In this document: positions 11,606 to 23,892 of the stretch, in pieces
Layout: the number at the start of each line of letters is the position of its first letter
How positions within the stretch are numbered: position 1 is the stretch's first letter
Made by a program: the position numbers and the translations under genes
NCBI RefSeq assembly: GCF_029633865.1
Contig: NC_079230.1
Location: 28,832,009-28,896,008 of the forward strand
Origin: Lampris incognitus
Taxonomy: Eukaryota > Chordata > Actinopteri > Lampriformes > Lampridae
DNA: 64,000 nt
Direction: 5' to 3'
Notes under the pieces: generated by a model
What the model was told of the DNA's origin: nothing
The model's database searches: none
The model's input: the letters and a program-made list of their open reading frames with translations, nothing else

Positions 11606-12610
11606 ATTCCTGAAAACCCTTCAGCAGACAGACACATCTGGACATGGCTCCTGTTTATGTTTTCATACAAACAGGCTCCTGTATTTCGGCAGAACGATAC
11701 TTACAAGGTTTGCCGCAGGTCTAATGGGATGTTTTCCTGCTAGTTGTGTTGTTTTCCCCTCACAACGTTTCTTGCTGGTTTTAAATGAGGAGTCATCTCC
11801 CCTTGCTCCTGGTGGGGGGAAAGGAGCCTTCCAACATTTGTTTGTATTCCATGCACAGATGCAGGGTTCGGGTTCGGGTTCGGGTTGCTCTGGTTATTCT
11901 GCTGCTCCCTAATGACGTGACTCAGATGCATTGTCTCAGCACCGTTCTTTTGGTGTAAGGGCAGCAGGAGGAGGAATGGAGCGAGGGCGGGTGAGGGTTC
12001 ATAACTCAGAGAGGCAGCGGTAGAATAAAAATGAAATTCAGCTGATTTTCGTCTTCCGTCCCGTGAGAGGTTTGTGTTGTTCAATTCCTTTTCTTTCCTC
12101 ATACCGTGTGTGCGTTACACGTGCACAGACGGGTTTCAGAGGAGTCCAAATCAAGGTTTAATTAGGCTGCAGATGAGCTCAGCCCCTCTGCTTGCACCCC
12201 TGCACAACCTTCCCGGCATGGTGATCAGGGCCCAGATGTGCTTCCCTTCCATCCTCTTCCTTTTCCATGCGTGCGATCCCGCCCCAACAAAAGCCGGCTG
12301 ACGGACTTGACCACAGCTGTGCTAGCTCGGGAGAAAGCGGGGAAAGGGGGTTCAGGGTTGCTCGTGGCAGTGTGCCGTGGGAGCACCTCCTTCCTCCTCT
12401 CAGCTGTGCAGGAGGGAGGTGTCCAAATGGACGCGCCTTGACGTTGGATTCTGAGCTCGCGGGGAAACCTTTTATGAGTCCGTTTCATTTGGTTTTTTTC
12501 ATTAAGCACAGCAGAGCCATTAAGAGCACGGGTCATTAAGTTGTTACCTAGTCATGTAAAACTCCGAGCAGAGCTTTATTCAACATTCAGACACGCTTAG
12601 TAACGGCTAT
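11606..12610. other. Unassigned 5' flank of the receptor gene
   Basis: Nothing decisive. A (GGGTTC)4-like run lies at about 11866-11886. Possible distal promoter sequence of the sstr1 gene, but no core promoter could be recognised. Confidence 0.3.
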
Positions 12611-12630
12611 GTGTTTTTTATTTCTTGCAG
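12608..12630 (+). promoter_or_regulatory. Candidate 3' splice site for a 5'-UTR exon of sstr1
   Basis: The T-rich run gtgttttttatttcttgcag ends in a canonical AG at 12630, about 800 bp before the start codon. Somatostatin receptor coding regions are usually intronless but their 5' UTRs can be spliced. This is sequence-only inference. Confidence 0.3.
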
Positions 12631-13429
12631 TTTCCTTGGATTCTTCATTGAGAAAACCAGGGGTGAGGTAGTCCAGGACACGCTCAGACCAAACGCTGGG
12701 CCTCTCTCTACACTTCCTTGGCTCGTGTGATGGCCGCTGATGAGAAGCGTGACCCCTCAGACAGACACCACAAGCCCATCAGAGTGATGACGGCTGTCAA
12801 TCAAAGAGACGTCACGCAGCAGTGAAAGAAGAGAGACGAACACAGCAATCAAACAAAGTCTGTCCAAATGCAGGTCCTTGAAAAGCTCATTATTGTTCCA
12901 CCACATTTCAGCGGAGACAGAATGCCGCCTCAGTGTCAATAACCTGGAGCCTCACTGCGGTTTCCATAACAACTCACCTCAGCCCACAGTCCGCAACACA
13001 TGGCCAATAACATGTTTGTTTATTAGGGGGAAAACATGGAACATTATAGTTTTGGTAGCCAAAAGTCCGGAGCCCTAGGATTCGGTACCTCTGGACACAA
13101 ATTCCTCCATGGCTCTACTGGGGGAGCTGAGAGGGATTAAGAAAGGCTGCCTGGACTTCAAAATGAGACATCTATCAGAAGCAAAGAAACCACAGACAGG
13201 AAAACCTGAGCCCCTCGTTTATTCCGATTTACCCTTTCTGTCAAACATGGACTTCGAAAAGAGGGAATAACGGTCATTTTATCACGGACATCTGTTTCCG
13301 TCAAATCAGCATCACCAAATTTTAGCTGAGTTATACAATAAACATATGGGACATCATCAGTGACGTAGCGTCCTATAACCCAAACCAGATTCTGTATCGC
13401 ACGTGGTCTCAGAACCAAACAATACAGAG

Positions 13430-14536
13430 ATGGATTTCAACGGGACGCAGGACAATGGCTCACATCCAGCAGGCTTCTCCTATAACTCCAGCATGGAATA
13501 TGAGGACTACTACCTAGAGCCTGACGCTAGTAAGATCATCATCCCGTCCATTTACGCCCTGGTCTGCTGTGTGGGTCTTACAGGCAATGCCATGGTCATC
13601 TATGTCATCTTGAAATATGCCAAAATGAAAACGGCAACCAACATTTACATCCTCAATTTAGCCATTGCTGATGAGCTGTTCATGTTGAGTGTTCCGTTTC
13701 TGGCCACATCAGCGGCTGTTCGCCATTGGCCCTTTGGTTCGTTAATGTGCAGACTGGTGTTGAGCGTGGATGGGATCAACATGTTCACATCCATCTTCTG
13801 CCTGACTGTGCTCAGTGTGGACCGCTATGTTGCCGTGGTCCACCCTATCAAGGCAGCCCGCTACCGCAGACCTACTGTGGCCAAAGTGGTAAATGTCTGC
13901 GTGTGGGGGCTGTCCCTCTTGGTCATTCTACCCATCATCATCTTCGCCGACACTGTCCCGGCACAGGATGGCGCCATGGACTGTAACTTCCTGTGGCCCG
14001 AGGCAGCCTGGTCAGAGGCCTTCGTGGTCTACACCTTCCTCCTAGGTTTCCTCCTGCCTGTGGCGGCTATCTGCCTATGCTACTGCCTGATGGTGGCTAG
14101 GATGCGAGCGGTGGGCCTGAAAGCAGGCTGGCTCCAGCGACGGCGCTCGGAGAAGAAGATCACGCGCATGGTGCTGCTGGTGGTCGCCGTGTTCCTTCTC
14201 TGCTGGATGCCTTTCTACATCGTCCAGCTGGTCAGCGTGTTCCACCGCCCCCCCGACCCCATGATCACGCAGCTCTTTGTCATCCTCAGCTATGCCAACA
14301 GCAGCGCCAACCCCATCCTCTACGGCTTTGTGTCGGACAACTTCCGACGCTCGTTCCAGCGGATTGTGTGCTTCCGGTGGCTGGAGTCGGGCTTAGACGT
14401 GGAACAAGTGGACTACTGTGCCGTGGCACTGAAGAGACAAATGGCATGCGGTCCTACGGATATCCCCAAGGACTGCATGGCCTCTGACATGGTGTTCCGC
14501 AACGGGACTTGTGCCTCCCGCACAACCACACTGTGA
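13430..14536 (+). CDS. sstr1: Somatostatin receptor type 1-like (class A GPCR), single exon
   Basis: A complete 368-residue seven-helix receptor. The start is the ATG at 13430 (G at -3, G at +4); the open frame reaches back only to a stop at 13376 with no earlier ATG. The N-terminus has glycosylation sites at N4 and N19. Helices lie at about 36-62, 72-94, 108-130, 152-172, 197-222, 246-270 and 278-300. Visible hallmarks are the TM3 aspartate D114 (the somatostatin-contact Asp of the family), the C107-C185 disulfide pair, DRY at 131-133, CWMP at 258-261 and the somatostatin-receptor signature [13 protein letters not shown] at 288-300. That signature usually has Cys where Ser292 stands. The tail ends [13 protein letters not shown], matching the SSTR1 C-terminus and its PDZ-ligand type. 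Known family role: Gi/o-coupled plasma-membrane receptor for somatostatins, lowering cAMP and hormone secretion. Teleosts have several paralogues; sstr1a versus sstr1b cannot be settled here. SSTR4 is less likely because of the tail. Confidence 0.93.
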   Translation: MDFNGTQDNGSHPAGFSYNSSMEYEDYYLEPDASKIIIPSIYALVCCVGLTGNAMVIYVILKYAKMKTATNIYILNLAIADELFMLSVPFLATSAAVRHWPFGSLMCRLVLSVDGINMFTSIFCLTVLSVDRYVAVVHPIKAARYRRPTVAKVVNVCVWGLSLLVILPIIIFADTVPAQDGAMDCNFLWPEAAWSEAFVVYTFLLGFLLPVAAICLCYCLMVARMRAVGLKAGWLQRRRSEKKITRMVLLVVAVFLLCWMPFYIVQLVSVFHRPPDPMITQLFVILSYANSSANPILYGFVSDNFRRSFQRIVCFRWLESGLDVEQVDYCAVALKRQMACGPTDIPKDCMASDMVFRNGTCASRTTTL

Positions 14537-14540
14537 CTTT

Positions 14541-14546
14541 AATAAA
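14541..14546 (+). terminator. AATAAA hexamer 4 nt after the sstr1 stop codon
   Basis: A canonical polyadenylation hexamer sits almost on the stop codon. If used, the 3' UTR would be only about 20-30 nt. It may be fortuitous; no other strong hexamer was noticed before the SINE at 14813. Confidence 0.35.
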
Positions 14547-14812
14547 GATCAGCGTGTCATCAACTGGCAGTCAAAGGAAATCAAGCCCTGCGGATGTGGA
14601 ATACAGAATGGTGCAAGTAGCTGAACAGTTGTGGGTAGAAATGGAAAAACATTCCCTTCCTTAAAATGATCTATTTAGAGAGGCAGGGCCCTGCTGGGCT
14701 TCTGCTCTTGAGTTGTCAAGCCTACAAACCTGCCCTGCTGTAAAGCATCAATGTAACGAATATCTGCACAAAATATTAATGTTAAAATGATTATCAACAT
14801 TTGGAGCATGTG

Positions 14813-15200
14813 CACGTCCGGGGATCGCAACACGGGGATCGCAAGATCGAATCCCCGTGTTACCGGGCGTCTCTACAGACACAATTGGCCGTGTCTGCGG
14901 GTGGGAAGCCGGATGTGGGTATGCGTCCTGGTCGCTGTACTAGCGCCTCCTCTGGTCGGACGGGGCGCTTGTTCGGCGTGATCTTCCCACGCGCTACGTC
15001 CCCCTGGCGAAACTTCTCACTGTCAGGTGAAAATAAGCGGCTGGCGACTGCACATGCAACGGAGGAGGCATGTGGTAGTCTGCAGCCCTCCCCGGATCGG
15101 CAGAGGGGGCGGAGCAGCGACCGGGACGGCTCGGAAGAGTGGGGTAATTGGGCGGATACAATTGGGGAGAAAAAGGGGGGAAAATACCCCCCCCAAAAAA
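14813..15200 (+). mobile_element. SINE-A, nearly full length
   Basis: The tRNA-like head has a B-box-like AGATCGAATCC at about 14844. The body follows (cggatgtgggtatgcgtcct, ggcgactgcacatgc, catgtggtagtctgcagccc), with the G-rich 3' end at about 15155-15181. It lies 277 bp past the sstr1 stop, in the same orientation. A segment of about 30 bp present in other copies after the 'cgcttgttcgg' block is missing. Confidence 0.85.
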
Positions 15201-15360
15201 CCCCAAACATTTTGATCATGTGATGGGTTTCATATCAGATGAGAAAACTTTGAAAAAAAAGCTTAAACAATATAAAGTTAAACATATATTATGTGCCCTT
15301 CACTTGAGTTTTTTTATGTGATGTATGCATATAGTCAGCCACCATATCGGTCTATGTAAA

Positions 15361-15703
15361 TACACACACACACACACACGCACACACACACACATATATA
15401 TATATATCTAGATCTAGATATACACATATATATATATAGATCTAGATATATATATATAGATATATATATATACAGATATATACAGATATATATATATATA
15501 TGTATATATATATAGATTTAGATATATAGATCTAGATATACAGATCTAGATATATAGATCTAGATATACAGACATACAGATATACATACACACACACACA
15601 AACCCACACACTTATATATATAGATCTAGATCTAGATATACATATATACATATATACACACACATATATATAGATCTATATATATATAGATCTAGATATA
15701 CAG

Positions 15704-15767
<64 letters not shown>

Positions 15768-15800
15768 CTAGCTAGATAACCAGCTAGCTATCTAGCTAGA
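15361..15800. repeat. Compound CA/TA microsatellite with TAGATCTAGATATA motifs
   Basis: (CA)n and (TA)n runs alternate with repeated 'tagatctagatata' and end in 'gctagctag' palindromes. Highly self-complementary, so cruciform-prone and assembly-prone. Confidence 0.9.
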
Positions 15801-16330
15801 TAACTTTGTTTAAAGAAACAGTCAACGGTAGGGAGTGCTCAACAAATAAGGAGTGCTCAACAAATGAGGAGCAAAATAATCCAGTGAGTCAAGTAAATTA
15901 TTTATGAGACAGTACACGCCTGTTTCTTGCCATAAGCATCATCAGCTGTCAGTAAAGCTACTCGGGACAGACATACCATTTACTGCCTCGTCATGCACAT
16001 CACGTCCACAACGTCCATTGGGGGAAGGGAGAGGTGCGACATTCAAAAATTCAAAAACACGTGATCGCTAACGGTCCAATGGGGAGGGGGGTATTTGTCT
16101 ATTGTCATGATTTATGTATAATTACAAAATAGGTGCTTATATCTATGTCTGCAAACGCTGGCCAGTTCATTCCTGTTAATCAATGTGGACATTTGTGGTT
16201 TGCAGATGATCAAATATTTGCCAGGTAGACATAGGCTGCACATTTTACTGCTGGGTGAATATGTTTTGTTCTTTGAGAGGATTTTCCAGGTGGCTGAATA
16301 GTTAATGTTTCTGTCCGCCAATAACCAAAT

Positions 16331-17750
16331 ATCATAATCATAATAATAATACATTTGTGGGCGCCTTTCAGAGCACTCAAGAACGCCTTACAGAACACAG
16401 TAAAAAACAAAACAGCAGCACTGTATCAGACAGCATAAAACAAAGCAGCGTAGACCATAAAAAGTTAACACAACAGATAAGCATCAAATCATCTTCTGCA
16501 GAAAACTCAATGAAGCGTGGATCAGACTGAATATACCAGGTTGAAAAGGTGCGTTTTGAGATGGGATTTGAAGGCTGAAAGAGAGTCAGTGTTGTGAATT
16601 TCTTGTGTGAGAGAGGTCCATAGGCCGGGGGGGGGGGGGGCAGAATGGCCGAAGGCTCTAGACCCCATGGTAGTCAAGTGGGCCAATGGTGTAGTGAGTT
16701 GGAGAACAGAAGAGGATGTGAGAGTGCGGGAGGGCGTGTGGATATGAAGGAGCTGGGTTATTAAGGGCCTTAAAGGGGAGGAGCAGGATCTTGAAGTCAG
16801 TACGGTATTTAACAGGGAGCCAGTGGAGCTGCTGAAGAACAGGAGTGATGTGATCTATGGAAGGAGTTCTGGTACTGATACGGGCAGCTGAATTCTGGAC
16901 CAGCTGAAGTTTATGAAGACACTTGAGGGGAAGACCCAAGAGGACAGAATTACAGTAGTCAATACGGGATGTAACCAGGGTGTGAGTGAGTATGGCGGTG
17001 CTGTTAGGTGAAAGTCAGTGTTTCTCAACCGGGGGTCCGCGGACCCCTAGTGGTCCGTGGTGTAATTGCAAGGGGTCCGTGAAAATAAAATATCTTTAAA
17101 AAAAAGATCCTATGACATTTATAGAAACAGGATTATTTTACTCAAATGTGACTGAGACCTTTATCTACCTAAACTATAAAGGGTAACAGGACTTTTTTTC
17201 TCTAATTACATCTGTTTCACAAGTGTAATTTATTGTATTTTAATAAGAGATCTCGCTCCCGTTTGCATTGTTAAAAGTTACTGCATAAGAATTCTGTTTT
17301 GTTACATATATCTGAAAGTTACTGAATACATATTCTGTTTTGTTACATATATCTGAAAGTTACTGAATACATATTCTGTGTTGTTACATATATCTGAAAG
17401 TTACTGCATAAGAATTCTGTTTTGTTAACTATATCTAAGTTACAACTGAAAGCTCTTATTTTTGCCCCAAAGAGTGAATAAATGCTATAATGCAATTTAA
17501 AATGCAGTTTCTACTGTTTCTATCAAATTGCAACCCCCTCCCCCAAGATCAGGTGGAGGGGTCCTCAGGGTAGATCAAAAATACGCAGGGGGTCCAGGAC
17601 CCCAAAAAGGTTGAGAACCACTGGTGTAAGTGACGGGGGAAGACGATTAATATGGCATTGGTGGAAGTATGCAGACCGAGTAACGTTGCTGATGTGGGCT
17701 TCAAAAGATGATGTGCTGTCCAGGATGACACCCAGACTCTTAACCTGAGG
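16331..17750 (-). mobile_element. L2-type LINE 3' fragment (reverse transcriptase C-terminus and 3' UTR)
   Basis: The minus strand encodes the end of an L2/CR1-clade polymerase, including [28 protein letters not shown] and [12 protein letters not shown], with the preceding [10 protein letters not shown] block at about 17710-17750. It is split by a hAT MITE at 17016-17623. A TTATTATTAT-type 3' tail lies at about 16335-16350. Same family as 27520-28350 and 49066-49225. Confidence 0.85.
17016..17623. mobile_element. Non-autonomous hAT element, 608 bp, with 8-bp target duplication
   Basis: Ends are cagtgtttctcaacc and ggttgagaaccactg, the hAT (Charlie-like) terminal type. The flanks gtgaaagt (17008-17015) and gtgtaagt (17624-17631) are an 8-bp duplication with one change, and the intact L2 copy at about 28225 shows the empty site. 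No transposase inside, so it depended on a helper. Confidence 0.92.
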
Positions 17751-17870
17751 CTTAAAGATGGGACATTCTTTAAACGGTTGTTTGTAAAGGTACACATGTG
17801 AGCATTAAACCTCTTTTTGAAAGTTCCCTCTCATAGACCCACGTATGTCTCTATTGTGTCGTTGTCATCT

Positions 17871-18241
17871 CTCGTCACCGTAGCTTGGTAGATAACGCCC
17901 CCTCGTCTGGCATTTGCCATCGAGGGGGCGTGAGTCGTTCACACGGCAGTTGCAGTTGGGGGTGTCCGGGTTGCGATGAAGGTGTCATTGATTTGCTCAT
18001 GATTCTTGTGTTGTGGGACGATATTATGTGTTGAATGTAAGGCATGCAACTGTAACTGATTTTAATGGTGTTCCTACTGAATATCTTCCCCAGTTCAGGC
18101 TGCTCTCGTTCCCTGGTCGTAGTAGAACGTACGAAAAGTAATGCACTAAAATTCGTACGTAACCCACGTAATCGTGGGCCAGGCTGTGATCACGTGACGT
18201 AACCCAAAAACTGGTTAACGTTATCTGTAAAACAGAAAAGC
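17871..18241. other. Unassigned sequence with a G/C-rich hairpin
   Basis: A 10-bp perfect inverted repeat (CGCCCCCTCG / CGAGGGGGCG) encloses about 15 nt at 17897-17931. Nothing else recognised. Confidence 0.4.
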
Positions 18242-18722
18242 ATTACACTGGTCAACACAAGTTTTCTTGCATGAGGTTTTTCAACGGATTCTAGCTAACT
18301 TTTGGGTGCTGAATCCAAATCTGGCGTTAGTTTTTGCCTATCACATCAGGTTATTGAACTATGAAAAATCCTTATTTTTGAGAAAACAGCGATTTTACAC
18401 TCGAAGTTAAAAAAACAATGTTGCATTAGAAGATCGATAGATGCAAAAATGATTACAGTGAATAAATAAACACTCAGCCTAGCATGAAATTACTTAGGAA
18501 ATGAATAGGGGGTCATTTTTATCCCCACCAAGATTGCCAGACTAGATGGTCCACTTTTGTAAAAATCCCGAATAAGGAGCGTACAGATAGCACGAAAAGT
18601 TGATGTGATAAAGCAAATCTGAGCTCAGATTTGGATTCAGCAGCCCAAAATTAGCCAAAAACAGTTTCCAAAGTCCATGCAAGAAAAAAACAACTATATT
18701 TTTGTAGACCAGTGTTATCATT
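18242..18722. mobile_element. MITE-like element with long imperfect inverted repeats
   Basis: The left arm has 'acactggtcaacac...cttgcatgag...gggtgctgaatccaaatct' and the right arm the inverted 'agatttggattcagcagccc...catgcaagaaa...gaccagtgtt'. The arms are each about 95 bp with gaps. The interior is AT-rich and non-coding. Superfamily not determined. Confidence 0.65.
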
Positions 18723-19026
18723 AGCCCAGCTATCCTAGCTATGTTACAAATCATCAAATCTTACAGAATCTTAACAAGTGAAGTTTCTAACAAGCTCCTC
18801 TGCAAAACGCTGATCAGTCAAATTTGTCAAACACTGTTTACGTTGTTGTCAAAATCCACTGGTTTCGTGGCCAACTAGCTATCTGAATTCGCAATTTCAA
18901 CATGTAGCCTTCCTTACCTGTAGTGGAGGGAAGCTGTTCGGCACTGCAGAGGACCGCGCATGCGCTCTGAATCGCTCGTGTCGTGGGACATTCTTATGAA
19001 TGAAATGAACTTGAACTTCTTATGAA
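18723..19026. other. Unassigned sequence
   Basis: Nothing recognised beyond the four-base TGAA next to the solo LTR. Confidence 0.3.
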
Positions 19027-19161
19027 TGTAACCGGTTACTTTCTTGCCCGGTGCGGGATTCGATACGGGGTGTACTGCACCACAAGGCGACGTCACTAAC
19101 CGCTCGGCTAAAGGGTCAGACCCGTTAGCTAGGGGCTAACGTGTCTTATTAGTAGTTTACA
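19027..19161 (-). mobile_element. Solo LTR of the tRNA-like TRIM family
   Basis: In minus sense it runs from TGTAAACTACTAATAAG to AACCGGTTACA (135 bp), with A-box-like TTTAGCCGAGCGGTTAG and B-box-like GTATCGAATCCC. Flanks tgaa / cgaa fit a 4-bp target duplication with one change. No PBS or internal sequence remains, as expected after LTR-LTR recombination. Confidence 0.8.
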
Positions 19162-19199
19162 CGAACTTCTCGGTTTGTGAACACACAACAGAGGCATAC

Positions 19200-19945
<746 letters not shown>

Positions 19946-20484
19946 TATATGTGTTGAGTATTTGTTAGTGTACGTGGTGTCTTTGATTTCCTAGAAGTGG
20001 TGTTTGTAAAATAAACCAGACCCCTCGGTGTTTGGACCGTACCAGGTCTGAAGCCGGAAAGGCTCCTAAACACATCCGTTGTTCTGACCGGTGTCTTGTG
20101 TTGCTTTCAGTCAATCTTTTGCCTCGCTGGAAAGCAGATGAAAGCTGCTCGTGTATGAAGCCATGTATAATAAATGTTGAGCTTCCTGTGTGATCTCTCT
20201 TCTAACCAGGCTGGACCAGAGAGCTGCTCTTCTTCCACTTTCATTTGATAAAACTTCCCTCCGAAAACAGTCGAGGGGGCAACTTACGAACTGAAGGAGG
20301 TGTTTGAAGTTTTCACTTGAAAGTACTGAAGCAGAACTTTCTCCAGGCAGCAAAATGACCCCCCCTCCCTTCTCAGAGAGTGCGAGAGAGAGAGGGGGGG
20401 ATACTACCTTCTCTTTATTCATGTATTATATGTATATATTGTTGTCTTCTTCCTGTATGTATATTTGTTAACATGTGTTATTTG
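19946..20484. other. Unassigned sequence
   Basis: No gene recognised; a purine-rich patch (gagagagagaggggggg) lies at about 20382-20398. Confidence 0.3.
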
Positions 20485-20585
20485 TACACTGCTTTTGCAA
20501 TACTCTGTATTTTGTTATGGTCATGCCCATAAAGCAATTTGAATTTGAATTTGAATTTGAGAGAGAGCGAGAGAGCGAGAGAGAT
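20485..20585 (+). mobile_element. LINE 3' end with GAATTT tail, then GA repeat
   Basis: 'cactgcttttgcaatac...tcatgcccataaagcaatttgaatttgaattt' is the same type of LINE 3' end seen inverted at 2835-2900. The tail merges into (GA)n. Confidence 0.55.
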
Positions 20586-21074
20586 TCCAAAAGCCTTTCT
20601 GCAAAAGAAATGCCTTTCAGTCAACAACACAGACCATGAAGCTGCAGAAACGCATGATGGATTCAGTTCTGACGACAACATGAGGTTTCAGAGATGAATA
20701 ATGAAGCACGAGGCCGCCGGCGCTGCTCAAACTCATTCATTCACAGCAAGAGTAATGGTTCATGACTTAGTTTATCAATCCAAGTTGTCAAATGGAAAAC
20801 AAAGATGCTAGAATAAAATGCTAATACATTTAAATAATTTGTAAAACATTTATTATAACAATTATTTATTCGAAGACCATTCACTTTGTCACTGTTGTTA
20901 TTTATTTCTATTAAACTTTCATAATGCAGCAATCATTTTTGACACAATGACAGATGTTCGTCTGCTGCAGATACATGCAGGCTACAATCAGTGAGGCCCC
21001 AAAATTAATTTGTGAACACATTATGATGAATGTATGATTTGAAATGTAAAGATATACATTTAAGCCCTGCTTCC
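20586..21074. other. Unassigned AT-rich sequence
   Basis: No gene or repeat end recognised. Confidence 0.3.
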
Positions 21075-21990
21075 CCTTCCTGAGTCAGTGGATGGTTTGC
21101 CAGAACTTCCTTGAGGCCAACCGAAAGTCCTCCTCCATAGCCTCGCCCAACTCCTCCCACACCGAGTTTTTGCTTCTGTGACCGCTGAAGCGGCAGCCCT
21201 TCTGGCCTCCCGTTACCTGTCTGCTGCTTCAGGAGACCCCTGGGCCAACCAAGGCTGAAAGGCCTCCTTCTTCAGCCTGACGGCTTCCCTCACCACCGGT
21301 GTCCACTAGTGGGTTCTTAGGTTGCCACCTCAACAGGCACCAATGCCCTTATGACCACAGCTCCTACATTCTGCATCTGCAATACAGGATTTAAACATGG
21401 CCCCCTCAGACTCCATGTCCCCGGCTTCCCTCGGGATACACAAGAACTTCTTCCAGAGGTGGGAGTTGAAGACCTCACAACAAGGGCCTGTGCCAGACGT
21501 TCCCAATTCACCCTCACTACACATTTGGGTTTGCAAGGTCCCCAGGTCCTCAGCTCCTGAGGACCAGTCTACGATGCCGGAAGTTGGTACGCCCTGGTCC
21601 CCACCTTGGCCTGCCACCCGACCTGCATTGCATCCTACCCCAATGCTCATCCTTGCGGGTGGTGGGTCCACGGGGTGGTGGCTCCATGTTGTTGTTTTTT
21701 TCAGGCTGGGCCCAAAGGGCCCAAAGGGCCAAGACCTGGCCACCAGACACTTGCTGGTGAGCTCCCTTCGCAGGTCTAGGAGGGGGCCCCGGTTTCCCTT
21801 TTCTGGGTGAGGTGCTGTGGCTCTGCTGTTGTAAATTCATTGGGTTTCTTGAGAATCACTCTTAGTCTGGCCCCTCCCCTGGGACCAATTTGCCTTGGGA
21901 GACCCTACCAGGAGCTATTGCCCCCAACAACACAGCTCCCAGGATCACCGGGATACCCAACACCCCCCACCACCACCACCACCACCACCA
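21075..21990 (-). mobile_element. LINE fragment, endonuclease-to-RT linker region
   Basis: The minus strand near 21320-21080 reads WWTPVVREAVRLKKEAF, then PEAADRY and AKTRVWEEFGEAMEEDFRLA, a linker motif frequent in fish LINE open reading frames. Upstream on the minus strand (to about 21970) the frame continues with CEVFNSHLWKKFLCIPREAG. Frameshifts and stops are present. Clade not assigned. Confidence 0.55.
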
Positions 21991-22499
21991 CATTAAGGTG
22001 ATGATTCTCTTGTTTACTGTTACTTGAAATTCGCAAAACTGTACGGACTTGTCATTCCTTTTTAGATGAAAAGTCCTAAATGACCGAATTTTTAAATTCT
22101 TTGTACAATATTTACAATCATGCTTTATTTCTGTTTGGTGGTCTCTGATTCAGTTAACCTTTTGTTGAACCTGGTGGAGCTTTCCTCTTTACTCTTCCCC
22201 AGTTGCTTTTCCTTGGTTCTTTCTTAGCCAGTTCTTGCTTTGTCTTCATTTTACCAGCTTCTCCACATGGATGATGTCTCTACTGCTCTTGTACCTGTAC
22301 TTGTTAATTATCTCAATCTTGTACCTGTACTTGTTAATTATCTCAAGCTTGAGATAAAGCTGTCATCTAATGCATCTAATGATAATTCTCAAGATGGCAC
22401 CACAGAAGGTGGCCTAGGTTCTGCACTCTCTAGTACAAACATTTTTACCATTTTTTCATTGAACTAGAAAGCTTTACAGAGCTTTTAACTGGAGGAGCA
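21991..22499. other. Unassigned sequence with a small direct repeat
   Basis: 'cttgtacctgtacttgttaattatctcaa' occurs twice in tandem at about 22287-22346. No gene recognised. Confidence 0.4.
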
Positions 22500-23888
22500 G
22501 CAGCTCTGTATGGGCTTCACTGGGGCCGATGACAGGGGAAGCGAGCCCAAGCCCTCATTAAACTACGACAGCGAAGATTTCAAACTGCGACCCTGTCAGT
22601 CCACTGGGCAAATATCCGCTCTCTGGCCAACAAGATGGACAAGCTCCTGCTCCTCAACAGAACAAACATGGCGTTTTCCAGATCTGCCGCCCTGTGCTTC
22701 ACTGAAACCTAGGTTGGTAAGCATATTCCGGACAGCTCACTCCATCTGCCGCACTTCCGACTCTTCCGTGCGAACCGTGAGACAGAGCTAATGGGGTAAA
22801 AACTGGGAGGCTTTTTCATCATTTAGTCTGGTCGGTGTCTATATCCCACCCCGGGCCTGTGTTAAAGAGACATTAAAACACTTGGCTGATCAAATTACAA
22901 ACATGGAGCACAAACATCCAGACTCCCTACACATTATCTTTGGGGATTTTAACAGAGCACACCTCAGCCACGGACTGCCAAAATACAGACAGCATGTTAA
23001 GTGTCCCATCAAAGACAAAAACACTGGATCATTGCTACACAATATTAAAGGACACCTATGGCTCTGTCCCCTGTGCAGCCCTGGGCCTCTCTGATCACGG
23101 TCTGATTCATCTTATCCCAACCTGCAGGCAGAAACGAACATCTGCAAGGTCTGTGGTTAAAACTGTGAGGAAATGGACCAATGAGTCAAAACTGGAGCTT
23201 CAGACCTGCTTTGATTGGAGTGTTTTTTGAGGCTGCGTCTACTTACTGACACTGTGACGTCTTACATCGACTTTTGAGAGGACATGTGTGTGCCCACCAA
23301 AACTTTAGGCACCTTCAACAACAATAAGCCCTGGATCGCAGCAAAACTCAGGCGACTTCGTCAGGCAAAGGAAGAGACCTACAGGAGTGGAGATAGGATC
23401 CTGTTCAATGAAGCCAGAAACAAACTGACAAAGGAGATCAGAGTAGCCAACAGGGGCTACAATGAAAAGCTGAAGAACTGGTTTTCAGCTAACAATCCTG
23501 TTTCTGTGTGGAAAGGCCTGCATGACATCACCAGCTACAAGAGACCATCCCCCAACACTGTAGAGAACCATCAACTGGCTGATGACCTGAACGTGTTTTA
23601 CTGCAGGTTTGATAAGCCCACCCTCACACCCCTCACCCTCTCTGGCCACATCACACAACCAACTGCACCCCCTGCCATACCCTCACCCCTCCCCACTGAC
23701 CCCTCACCTTCACCCAGGACCAGTGAAGAGGATGTGAGTCAGCTCTTACAGAGACAGAAGATCAGGAAGGCACCAAGCCCAGACGGCACGTCTCCCTCCT
23801 GTCTGACAGTCTGTGCTCCCATCTCCACACTGATCTTACAGATCACTGGAGCTGTGCGAAGTCCCCTCCTGCTTCAAACGCTATGAAG
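22500..23888 (+). mobile_element. Rex1/Babar-like LINE fragment (endonuclease, linker, start of RT)
   Basis: Several phases together give an endonuclease start (ANIRSLANKMDKLLLLNR), HIIFGDFNRAHL, the linker KPWIAAKLRRLRQAKEETYR and FSANNPVSVWKGLHDIT, and LADDLNVFYCRFDKP before a truncated RT start. At least three stops or frameshifts are present. The longest intact part is 23284-23886 (200 codons). It breaks off after CEVPSCFKR. Confidence 0.8.
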
Positions 23889-23892
23889 CAGT

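Larger units (their letters stand above)
15820..17870. mobile_element. Old interspersed repeat X, copy 1, interrupted by an L2 LINE
   Basis: Bases 15900-16330 and 17751-17870 match, in reverse complement and in the right order, the continuous copy at 19200-19707. Shared blocks include 'cacgtgatcgctaacggtcc', 'gacattcaaaaattcaaaaa' and 'tctgtccgccaat'. The break lies between about 16331 and 17750, where a LINE has inserted. No coding capacity was seen; the class of X is unknown. Both copies end at a TA-rich microsatellite. Confidence 0.75.

Noticed and set aside
13403..13429. Upstream GTG as the start of the receptor gene (377 codons)
   Set aside because: Vertebrate initiation at GTG is exceptional; the ATG at 13430 has a good context and gives a normal-length receptor.
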